DNA of 19,942 nucleotides from UBA7662 sp041688385 (lineage in GTDB: Bacteria; Bacteroidota; Bacteroidia; UBA7662): NCBI GenBank assembly GCA_041688385.1, contig JBDNIH010000098.1:1-19942 (forward strand). The letters run 5' to 3'. This document shows positions 1 to 7,241 of this stretch, in pieces. Below the pieces are notes generated by a model, which saw only the letters and a list, made by a program, of their open reading frames with translations, was not told the origin of the DNA and did not search any database. The translations under genes were made by a program, and so were the position numbers. Numbering within the stretch: the first letter of the stretch is position 1; each line of letters starts with the position of its first letter.

Positions 1-7
1 AAAAGTC

Positions 8-2425
8 ATGGCAAAAAAGGCAAATGATTTAGAGGTCAATCTGCCCCTCGAAGGCGTTGAAAGCGAACATTGTGCACTGATTATAGATAAAGGCCTAAGC
101 AAACTAACAGGGCTGATTGCGCATAAAGTAGAGCTCAACAACAAACGAGCGGTGATTCAAGCCAACAATGCCGAAGTTGTTTCCGCAGCGGTTCATCTCA
201 TTAAAGACTTGGGCTATGGAGTAACAACCATCAAAAAGACTTTCCCCGTTATAGAGATGACTTGCGCTTCTTGTGCCATTAGTGTAGAAAGTATCTTAAA
301 ATCACAACAAGGCGTGGTGAGTGCTGCGGTCAATTTTGCCACAGCAACGGTAATGGTGGAATATATTCCAGGTGTTATTGAACCCATAGACTTAAAAAAA
401 GTAGTTGTATCAATAGGCTACGATTTATTGGTGGATCAAAATAAAGATGAGGCCAACACAGTTGAAGAAATACAACTTAAAAAATATGCGTTATTAAAGA
501 GAAAAACGTATTGGGCTCTCTCTCTCTCTGCCCCACTGGTGGTTATAGGCATGTTTTTTATGCATATGCCGTATGCGAATGAAATCATGTGGTTATTGAG
601 TACACCTGTAGTATTATGGCTGGGAAGGGATTTTTTTATAAATGCTTGGAAACAAGCCAAACATCGCACCACCAATATGGATACGTTGGTAGCATTAAGT
701 ACAGGTGTAGCATACGTTTTTAGTGTCTTTAACACCGTTTTCCCTGAGTTTTGGCGCCAAAGAGGTTTGCAAGCCCATGTATATTTTGAAGCAGCGGCCG
801 TAGTAGTCGCATTCATTTTATTAGGTAAACTACTCGAAGAAAAAGCCAAAGGCAATACTTCAACGGCCATTAAAAAATTGATCGGCCTACAGCCCAAATC
901 TGTCACCCTCTTACATGACGACGGAAATACATCCGAAATACCCATTGAACAGGTACAAATAGGAAACATCCTTTTAGTAAAACCAGGCGAAAAAATTGCC
1001 GTAGATGGGACATTAATTAACGGCAATTCTTATGTAGACGAAAGTATGCTCAGCGGCGAACCGATTCCCGTGTTGAAAAATGAAAATGAAAAAGTTTTTT
1101 CCGGCACCATAAATCAAAAAGGCAGCTTTCAGTTTAGAGCCGAAAAAATCGGTAGCGATACGCTACTTGCACAAATCATTAAAATGGTGCAAGATGCTCA
1201 AGGGAGCAAAGCTCCAGTCCAAAAAATGGTAGATAAAATTGCAGGCGTATTTGTGCCAGTCGTAATACTCATTGCGATAGCCTCATTTATTACCTGGAAT
1301 ATTTTAGGTGGCGAGAACGGCTTTACACAAGGTTTATTGGCTTTGGTCACCGTACTGGTTATAGCGTGCCCTTGTGCTTTGGGATTGGCTACACCTACGG
1401 CTATTATGGTGGGTGTAGGAAAAGGCGCAGAAATGGGGATATTGATAAAAGATGCCGAAAGTTTGGAGCAAGCCAAAAGGATAAATGCGATTATTCTTGA
1501 CAAGACAGGAACCATAACAGAAGGCAAGCCGGTAGTAACAGATACGTATTGGTCGGATGACAACGTTCAACTGAAACAAATTTTGTACAGTATCGAAAAA
1601 CAATCAGAACATCCACTTGCTGATGCTGTAGTTAAACACCTAGACCAACAGACAAAAACGACAATTTCGGACTTCGAAAGCATTACCGGAAAAGGGGCAC
1701 AAGCTATTTTTGAAGAAGAAAACTATTATGTAGGTAACAAAACACTATTAGAAGAAAAGGGGATTGAAGTTGATGCGGTTCTATTAAAAAAGGCGGTGGC
1801 GTGGAACAGTGAGGCCAAAACTGTTATTTGGTTTTCGAACAGTAAAAACGCACTGGCTGTATATGCCATTGCAGATGCAATAAAACCAAATTCTAAAACC
1901 GCAATTGCGAAACTACAACAAAGCGGCATAGAAGTGTATATGCTCACAGGCGACAACGAGGCTACGGCTAAAGTAATGGCAGAAACTGTAGGGATTCAGC
2001 ACTATAAAGCCGGCGTATTGCCAGAGCAGAAAGCAGCTTTTGTAAAACAACTACAAGCAGCGGGTAAAGTTGTCGCCATGGTGGGCGACGGCATTAACGA
2101 TAGCACTGCCTTGGCACAAGCGGATGTAAGTATCGCGATGGGCAAAGGCAGCGATATTGCTATAGATGTGGCAAAAATGACAATTATTTCATCAGATCTG
2201 AATAAGATACCAGATGCCATCCGGCTATCAAAATCAACGGTAGCCACTATAAAACAAAATCTTTTTTGGGCATTTATATACAATTTAATTGGAATTCCTA
2301 TTGCTGCAGGCATACTTTATCCTATCAATGGTTTTTTACTAAATCCGATGATAGCAGGTGCCGCAATGGCTTTAAGCAGCGTGAGCGTGGTGAGTAACAG
2401 CTTGCGCTTAAAATGGAAAAAGTAG
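8..2425 (+). CDS. copA: Cu(+)-translocating P1B-type ATPase
   Basis: This 805-residue inner-membrane pump exports Cu+ (possibly Ag+) from the cytoplasm using ATP. The visible motifs are a metal-binding MTCASC at C86/C89 (HMA domain about 78-142), the transmembrane CPC at 454-456, the phosphorylated aspartate in DKTGT (D498), the P1B-specific SEHP (H535-P536), and the hinge GDGIND (693-698). CPC with SEHP and the C-terminal membrane helices points to the Cu+ subgroup rather than Zn/Cd. Residues about 10-70 look like a second, upstream HMA fold, but its CxxC is reduced to S19-E-H-C22, so it probably binds metal poorly or not at all. The ATG lies 7 bases from the window edge, so its leader cannot be seen, and an earlier in-frame start outside the window is not excluded. 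It leads a same-strand copper cluster. Family assignment is very secure; Cu specificity is inferred from the motifs. Confidence 0.97.
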   Translation: MAKKANDLEVNLPLEGVESEHCALIIDKGLSKLTGLIAHKVELNNKRAVIQANNAEVVSAAVHLIKDLGYGVTTIKKTFPVIEMTCASCAISVESILKSQQGVVSAAVNFATATVMVEYIPGVIEPIDLKKVVVSIGYDLLVDQNKDEANTVEEIQLKKYALLKRKTYWALSLSAPLVVIGMFFMHMPYANEIMWLLSTPVVLWLGRDFFINAWKQAKHRTTNMDTLVALSTGVAYVFSVFNTVFPEFWRQRGLQAHVYFEAAAVVVAFILLGKLLEEKAKGNTSTAIKKLIGLQPKSVTLLHDDGNTSEIPIEQVQIGNILLVKPGEKIAVDGTLINGNSYVDESMLSGEPIPVLKNENEKVFSGTINQKGSFQFRAEKIGSDTLLAQIIKMVQDAQGSKAPVQKMVDKIAGVFVPVVILIAIASFITWNILGGENGFTQGLLALVTVLVIACPCALGLATPTAIMVGVGKGAEMGILIKDAESLEQAKRINAIILDKTGTITEGKPVVTDTYWSDDNVQLKQILYSIEKQSEHPLADAVVKHLDQQTKTTISDFESITGKGAQAIFEEENYYVGNKTLLEEKGIEVDAVLLKKAVAWNSEAKTVIWFSNSKNALAVYAIADAIKPNSKTAIAKLQQSGIEVYMLTGDNEATAKVMAETVGIQHYKAGVLPEQKAAFVKQLQAAGKVVAMVGDGINDSTALAQADVSIAMGKGSDIAIDVAKMTIISSDLNKIPDAIRLSKSTVATIKQNLFWAFIYNLIGIPIAAGILYPINGFLLNPMIAGAAMALSSVSVVSNSLRLKWKK

Positions 2426-2516
2426 ATAAATAAACATCATAAATAGATTCCAAAACAATATAAAACAGCAAAATCAATTATAGCAATTTTTATACTAAAC
2501 ATCTAAACATAAAAAA

Positions 2517-2744
2517 ATGAATCCCGAAAATAAAAACTTACAATTTAAGACCAACATCAACTGTGGTGGATGTTTGGCAACAGTAGCACCTTTCCTAAAT
2601 GCAGCTGAAGGTATTAGCCAATGGGAAGTGGACACAACCAATAAAGACAAAATTCTCACCGTCCAATCCAACGGAATTACCAAAAAAGCAGTAATTCAAA
2701 AAGTACAAGCAGCTGGATTTAAAATTGAATCATTAAATCAATAA
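2517..2744 (+). CDS. Small HMA-domain copper chaperone (CopZ-like)
   Basis: This 75-residue cytoplasmic protein has no signal peptide and consists of a single heavy-metal-associated domain. The ligand loop is N-C-G-G-C (C16 and C19), followed by the beta-alpha-beta pattern of the fold and the usual C-terminal segment ending in AAGFKIESL. Proteins of this kind bind one Cu+ and deliver it to the ATPase or to a regulator. The variant loop NCGGC, in place of the classical MxCxxC, is seen here directly. The gene follows copA after 91 A/T-rich bases and precedes the next gene by 10 bases, so it probably shares a transcript with the genes downstream. The start is preceded only by an A-run without a Shine-Dalgarno, as in the neighbouring genes. 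The metal is inferred from context. Confidence 0.88.
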   Translation: MNPENKNLQFKTNINCGGCLATVAPFLNAAEGISQWEVDTTNKDKILTVQSNGITKKAVIQKVQAAGFKIESLNQ

Positions 2745-2754
2745 ATATAATATT

Positions 2755-3609
2755 ATGAACTTATTATTAAATACTTCGACGTCACTTATCTTCTTGTTTA
2801 CGGTTTCAGTTTGTACTGCACAGATAAAAAATGCCCAAACGGAAAGTGTAAAAATATATGGCAACTGTGGCATGTGCGAGACCACTATAGAAAATGCCGG
2901 TAACCTAAAAAAGTCAGCCCAAGTAGATTGGAATAAAGACACCAAAATGGCCACGCTTACTTACGATACGAGCAAAACCAACCGAGCTGAAATATTAAAA
3001 CGAATCGCCTTAGCAGGGTATGATAGTGATCAATTTTTAGCCCCCGACGACGTATACACCAAGCTCCCTAAATGCTGCCAATACGACAGAGTTAACAAAA
3101 CGGCGACCATACAAAGTGAGCCAAAAGCACCACACGCTATGGAACACCACCCTACCACACACGAAAAAGAACAGGGAACAAATCAACTGAAGATGGTTTT
3201 TGACAACTATTTCTCCATTAAAGACGCACTGATACAGTCGGACCAAAAATTAGCTTCTTCTGGCGCAGAAGAATTGCGCTCAACTATTAACGCAGTAAAA
3301 ATGGAAAAACTTGCGACAGATGAACATACTGTTTGGATGAAAGTAATGCGTAGTTTAAAAGCGAACACTGACTTAATCGCTACGTCATCAAGTATTGAAA
3401 AGCAGCGGCAGGCTTTTATGATTTTATCATCAAATATGTACGATTTGATGAAAGTTTCTCAGCAAACAGCACCCGTTTATTATCAACACTGCCCTATGTA
3501 CAATGACGGTAAAGGTGCTAATTGGTTGAGCAAAGAAAACGCGATTAAAAATCCATATTACGGAGAAAAAATGCTGTCGTGTGGTAAAACGACCGAAACA
3601 ATTAAATAA
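2755..3609 (+). CDS. Exported HMA plus DUF3347 copper-binding protein
   Basis: This 284-residue protein has a hydrophobic signal peptide (about 1-22) and an HMA-like domain (about 30-95) with C38-G-M-C41. A linker follows that is rich in possible ligands: C107-C108 and the histidines H127, H131, H132 and H136. The C-terminal DUF3347 domain (about 145-280) carries the family hallmark YYQHCPM (H245, C246, M248), then W257, NPYYG (266-270) and C276. DUF3347 domains occur in Bacteroidota copper-efflux proteins, alone or attached to CusB-type subunits. The likely role is periplasmic Cu+ capture, passing metal between the ATPase and the oxidase encoded 13 bases downstream. The fold calls are firm; the metal-transfer role is inferred from context. 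C20 is followed by TAQ rather than a classical lipobox, so a lipoprotein is not obvious. Confidence 0.9.
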   Translation: MNLLLNTSTSLIFLFTVSVCTAQIKNAQTESVKIYGNCGMCETTIENAGNLKKSAQVDWNKDTKMATLTYDTSKTNRAEILKRIALAGYDSDQFLAPDDVYTKLPKCCQYDRVNKTATIQSEPKAPHAMEHHPTTHEKEQGTNQLKMVFDNYFSIKDALIQSDQKLASSGAEELRSTINAVKMEKLATDEHTVWMKVMRSLKANTDLIATSSSIEKQRQAFMILSSNMYDLMKVSQQTAPVYYQHCPMYNDGKGANWLSKENAIKNPYYGEKMLSCGKTTETIK

Positions 3610-3622
3610 AGAGTAGCTTAAA

Positions 3623-5911
3623 ATGGAAAAATCCAAGGTAATATTTAATAGTTCGTTGCTGATAGTTTTATTGCTTTTGGCAACGACTACTGCGTTCGCA
3701 CAAAAAGTTATCCGCTACGACCTATATGTAAAAGATACCGTGGTAAATTTTACAGGGAAGAATAAAAGGGCTATTGCTGTAAATGGTCAAATACCAATGC
3801 CCACACTGGTATTTACAGAAGGAGATACGGCAGAAATTTACGTTCACAATCAACTTAAAGAAACAACTTCCCTCCACTGGCACGGATTGTTTTTGCCCAA
3901 CAAAGAAGACGGCGTACCCAACCTTACGCAAATGCCCATCGAACCCAATACCACGCACATCTATCGTTTCCCTATTATTCAAAGCGGCACACATTGGTAT
4001 CATAGTCATTCGGGATTGCAAGAGCAAATAGGTATGTACGGTAACTTAATTTTGCTCAAAAAGGGGAGTGATCCCAGTTTTAGAAAAGGCATAGACGATT
4101 TACCATCCATTCCAATTGTATTGAGCGAATGGACCGACCTTGACCCCAAAAACGTGCACCGTATGTTACATAGCGGCAACGATTGGGCATCAATCAAAAA
4201 AAATACAACTCAAAGCTATGCTGAAGCCATAAAGCAAGGGTATTTTCAAGTCAAGTTGAAAAACGAATGGAAGCGTATGTTGGCCATGGATGTTAGCGAT
4301 GTGTATTATGATAAAATACTCATGAATGGTCGGCCGAACACAGATTTGATTGCGATTGACGACAAACTACTAAAGGCTGGTGATAAAGTACGTCTACGCA
4401 TTTCGAATGGAGGAGCTTCATCCTATTTTTGGCTTACCTATGCCGGTGGAAAAATAACCGTAGTTGCCAGCGATGGCAACGATGTAACACCCATTGAAGT
4501 AGACAGATTAATTATTGCAGTCTCGGAAACGTACGACATTATAGTAACTATTCCCGCCGAAAATACGGCCTTCGAATTTTTGGCAACCACTGAAGACCGC
4601 ACAAATTCTGCATCCCTTTTTATTGGCAAGGGCATTAAACAGCTCAAATCACCCCAACCGAGACTGAAATATTTTGAAGGGATGAAAATGATGAACGGCA
4701 TGATGAAAATGAATGGCGATTTAGACGATATGGGCATGCAAATGAGCCTGAATAAAATGGACATGAATGTGGTCATGTATCCTGAAATTACGGGTGCATT
4801 AAAAAAGAAAAATAGAGATAAAAAGGATGATACAAAAATGACCATGAAACATTCAGATCGTTCCGAAAATCAATATAATTCCAACGCCCTTTCTGATATT
4901 ATTACTTTAAATTATGCGCTGCTTAAATCGACAACAAAAACGACGATTCCAGCAGATTCACCCATAAGAGAGTTGCGTTTTACACTTACCGGAAATATGA
5001 ACCGCTATGTCTGGAGTTTAGATAATAAAGTAATTTCCGAAGCTGATAAAATACTGGTTAAAAAAGGAGAGTACATCAAAATAATCTTATACAATAACTC
5101 CATGATGCGTCACCCGATGCACTTGCATGGTCACGATTTCAGGATATTGAATGGACAAAATGATTATGCACCTCTTAAAAATGTCATAGATATAATGCCC
5201 ATGGAGACCGATACCATAGTATTTAACGCCAATGTTGAGGGGGATTGGTTTTTCCATTGTCATATTTTATACCATATGATGAGTGGCATGGGTAGGGTTT
5301 TTACCTATGAAAATCAAGCTCCAAATCCATTAATCCCAAACCCCCAATTAGCCCAACGAAAACTATTTGCCGATGACAGAAAATTTCATTTTATGGCAGA
5401 CAATGATTTTGCTTCAAATGGCAACGATGGTTTGGCTATGTTCCAAAATACGCGCTGGAGCATGGGCACCGAATGGCGTTTAGGCTACAACGATATGCAT
5501 GGCTACGAAACAGAAACACATATTGGACGATATATTGGAAAAATGCAATGGCTCATGCCATTTATTGGCTTTGATTGGCGTTATAGAAAAATGGGCATTG
5601 ACGAACAAGAAAAAAACCTTTTTGGTCAGATCAATAAAAAAGATAATAGGAGTGCTGTTAGCTTAGGCGTGGTGTATACCCTCCCCATGTTAGTAAACTT
5701 TCAAGCGGAAGTATACCATGATGCTATTGTACGCTTGTCTTTGACGCGCAAAGATATTCCCATTTCGAAAAGAATGCGGGCTGGTTTTATGTTGAATACA
5801 GACAAAGAGTATATGGCCGAACTACGCTATATCATAAATAAAAATATAGGTGTGAGAACACATTATGACAGCGACATGGGGTTTGGGGTCGGACTTAGTT
5901 TAAATTATTAG
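3623..5911 (+). CDS. Multicopper oxidase fused to a C-terminal outer-membrane barrel-like domain
   Basis: This 762-residue exported protein (signal peptide about 1-26, ending AFA) oxidises cuprous ion or a similar substrate in the periplasm. All four copper-ligand blocks of a three-domain multicopper oxidase are present: HWHG (H85, H87), HWYHSH (H124, H127, H129), HPMHLHGH (H497, H500, H502) and HCHILYHMMSGM (H545, C546, H547, H551, with axial M556). A methionine-rich segment at about 353-384 resembles the Cu+-binding patches of CueO and PcoA-type oxidases. After about residue 585 the sequence no longer resembles an oxidase. About 175 residues alternate polar and hydrophobic positions, with repeated W/Y/G and a terminal aromatic residue (GVGLSLNY), as in outer-membrane barrels such as CopB. 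It is the last gene of the copper cluster. The oxidase call is very secure; the barrel call comes from the amphipathic pattern only. Confidence 0.93.
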   Translation: MEKSKVIFNSSLLIVLLLLATTTAFAQKVIRYDLYVKDTVVNFTGKNKRAIAVNGQIPMPTLVFTEGDTAEIYVHNQLKETTSLHWHGLFLPNKEDGVPNLTQMPIEPNTTHIYRFPIIQSGTHWYHSHSGLQEQIGMYGNLILLKKGSDPSFRKGIDDLPSIPIVLSEWTDLDPKNVHRMLHSGNDWASIKKNTTQSYAEAIKQGYFQVKLKNEWKRMLAMDVSDVYYDKILMNGRPNTDLIAIDDKLLKAGDKVRLRISNGGASSYFWLTYAGGKITVVASDGNDVTPIEVDRLIIAVSETYDIIVTIPAENTAFEFLATTEDRTNSASLFIGKGIKQLKSPQPRLKYFEGMKMMNGMMKMNGDLDDMGMQMSLNKMDMNVVMYPEITGALKKKNRDKKDDTKMTMKHSDRSENQYNSNALSDIITLNYALLKSTTKTTIPADSPIRELRFTLTGNMNRYVWSLDNKVISEADKILVKKGEYIKIILYNNSMMRHPMHLHGHDFRILNGQNDYAPLKNVIDIMPMETDTIVFNANVEGDWFFHCHILYHMMSGMGRVFTYENQAPNPLIPNPQLAQRKLFADDRKFHFMADNDFASNGNDGLAMFQNTRWSMGTEWRLGYNDMHGYETETHIGRYIGKMQWLMPFIGFDWRYRKMGIDEQEKNLFGQINKKDNRSAVSLGVVYTLPMLVNFQAEVYHDAIVRLSLTRKDIPISKRMRAGFMLNTDKEYMAELRYIINKNIGVRTHYDSDMGFGVGLSLNY

Positions 5912-6188
5912 CAGCGGGCAAATTTGCACGCAACGCAAAACCCACTCTCCCTTTACAATACTGCTGGGGCTAGTCTGTTCCCAAATCTTTTAAACGCCGT
6001 TGTAAGTCCGACATAAGAAAACCCTCATTTTTCATCTCCAAGTTAAATGAATGCGACAAAAGTACCGGCCCATGGGAAGAAGCAGCTTACAAAAGCTACT
6101 ACGCAGTTATAGAATTTGTATTGAACTAAGCTCTTTTTAAGGGTATTTCTCTATAAATATTTACGGATGTAAAGACAAAAAAGACTTC

Positions 6189-6220
6189 GACTCTTTTATA
6201 ATTTGACTCTTTTACAATAT
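6189..6220. repeat. Tandem duplication, 16 bp x 2
   Basis: The unit GACTCTTTTATAATTT is followed immediately by GACTCTTTTACAATAT, with two differences. The run is A/T-rich and could mimic promoter elements. No function is assigned. Confidence 0.75.
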
Positions 6221-6652
6221 ACTTATCCGAAACTAGACAATTAGCTAAATTACGTGTTTCTTTCAGCCCATCCCGCAGGCTAAAATTCGTTGGGCTTTCT
6301 AATATTTTCGACTCCTATCACCGACAAGCATAGTTCAATGAACGCGCCATAGGCGTTCTTGGCTCGATGCCATCCGTGATCAAAGGGGGTTCCGACCGGG
6401 CTCCACCGTAGTCAGGTTTTTTCAAAAAAACAGCTTGAATTAAGACAACTTTCGGCTCACTGCTATCTAGCGGTTAAGCATAGCATATTCAATTCATAAT
6501 TATATATAATATAAAATAAGACAGCCTGTTTTGTCCCCAACGGATTTACCCTGTAGCTAAATAAATTTACACGTAACACTTCCTTTTTTTGGTAGTATCA
6601 ATTACTTTTCTGTATTTCATATTGTATTACAATAATAATCCACTTAAGCTAA

Positions 6653-6658
6653 AGGAGG
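6653..6658 (+). promoter_or_regulatory. Strong Shine-Dalgarno AGGAGG
   Basis: AAAGGAGGAA ends with the AGGAGG core 7 bases before the ATG at 6666, which is ideal spacing. No other start in this window has a comparable site; the others are preceded by A-runs or A/T-rich sequence, as is usual in Bacteroidota. It fixes 6666 as the start of the interrupted gene that follows. Confidence 0.8.
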
Positions 6659-6665
6659 AAACAAA

Positions 6666-7007
6666 ATGGCAACAGTTAACACACTTAAAGGTACAAAATA
6701 GACCGTTCAACTTGCAAATAGTGGTTCACAGGGACAGCTTAGCTTAGGAAACGATACTAGTGGGACTTTTTCGTCCGGCGGTAATTCCAACACAATTGTT
6801 TGGGGAGAATTGTGGAATGGAAACTATTGTGCCCTTTGGGTAGTATTCAAATCGCAAATAGACGACAACGTCATACGTATTTGGGGGTTGAGTATGTCCA
6901 TGTCGAGCGGATCAGGAATGGCTGCTCAAGGAAATGCTTCACCACAAACGCAATCCGATACCAGCTTTCAAAATGATTTTTTATCACTAATGCCGCAAGC
7001 TTCTTAA
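6666..7007 (+). pseudogene. Small unknown protein gene interrupted by an in-frame TAG at codon 12
   Basis: From the ATG at 6666 the frame reads MATVNTLKGTK, meets TAG at 6699-6701, and then stays open for 101 more codons to TAA at 7005-7007. Replacing the TAG by TGG (Trp), a single transition, restores a 113-residue protein. Its first ~80 residues look beta-rich (repeated G/W/S/T, with segments such as TVQLANSG, WGELWNGNY and CALWVVF), and its tail is polar, rich in Ser, Met and Gln. The restored pattern, with an early GTxW and later W-G, loosely recalls small lipocalin or avidin-like barrels, but I do not recognise the family. The ideal Shine-Dalgarno before the ATG and the terminator after the TAA frame it as one transcription unit. 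TAG is a normal stop elsewhere in the window (copA and the oxidase both end in it), so codon reassignment is unlikely. A recent nonsense mutation, a sequencing error or programmed readthrough all remain possible. Confidence 0.7.
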
Positions 7008-7031
7008 CGGCATCCTTTTCCAATGCTGAAC

Positions 7032-7062
7032 TCAGGCCTACATAAATAGGTCTTTGGCCTGA
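7032..7062 (+). other. Alternative hairpins upstream of a terminator
   Basis: Two mutually exclusive stems can form here: TCAGGCC (7032-7038) with GGCCTGA (7056-7062), or AGGCCTA (7034-7040) with TAGGTCT (7047-7053, one G-U pair). They sit between the stop of the 6666-7007 frame and the terminator at 7072. This may be 3'-end RNA structure only. Confidence 0.4.
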
Positions 7063-7071
7063 ACACGTTCG

Positions 7072-7102
7072 ATTCCCGTTTATAACGGGAATTTTTGTTT
7101 TT
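7072..7102 (+). terminator. Rho-independent terminator
   Basis: A perfect 9-bp stem ATTCCCGTT / AACGGGAAT (7072-7080 with 7084-7092) has a 3-base loop. It is followed by TTTTGTTTTT. It ends the transcript of the small interrupted gene on the + strand. There is no matching A-run before the stem, so it is unlikely to work in the other direction. Confidence 0.85.
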
Positions 7103-7241
7103 AGACTTTCAAAGATTCTTTCGGCCAGGTTTTCGTTTTATCGTCTTAAAAACCAGCTAACCGCCCATATTCCTACGAAGAAGGCTAAAATTTCTTCTCT
7201 CAAAAGCCTAATTTTAGGCTGCTTATTTAGCGTTTGATTGT

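Larger units (their letters stand above)
5912..6665 (+). other. 754-base intergenic region, no gene recognised
   Basis: No convincing open frame is present on either strand. The longest stretch examined (about 5974-6129, + strand) has no start codon. Visible structure consists of a 16-bp tandem duplication (6189-6220), an inverted repeat AGCCCA/TGGGCT (6265-6270 with 6291-6296), GAACGC/GCGTTC (6340-6345 with 6353-6358), a short T6/A7 snap-back near 6418-6428, and ATTGT/ACAAT (6621-6633) just upstream of a strong ribosome-binding site. No clear terminator follows the copper oxidase. The region probably holds the end of the copper transcript and the promoter of the gene at 6666. Confidence 0.6.

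Noticed and set aside
436..1026. 196-codon open frame antisense to the copper ATPase
   Set aside because: It lies wholly inside a gene with intact P-type ATPase motifs, and its translation resembles no family.
5974..6129. 51-codon open stretch (… KLNECDKSTGPWEEAAYK …) after the copper oxidase
   Set aside because: It has no start codon, no Shine-Dalgarno and no recognised similarity; this length is plausible by chance.
6810..7007. 65-codon frame starting at TTG
   Set aside because: It is the 3' part of the interrupted gene that begins at the ATG at 6666; the TTG is an internal leucine codon without its own ribosome-binding site.
7064..7092. GTTCGATTC, the tRNA T-loop motif
   Set aside because: The flanking stem does not pair well, no acceptor stem or D-arm is found, and the bases are better explained by the terminator hairpin.
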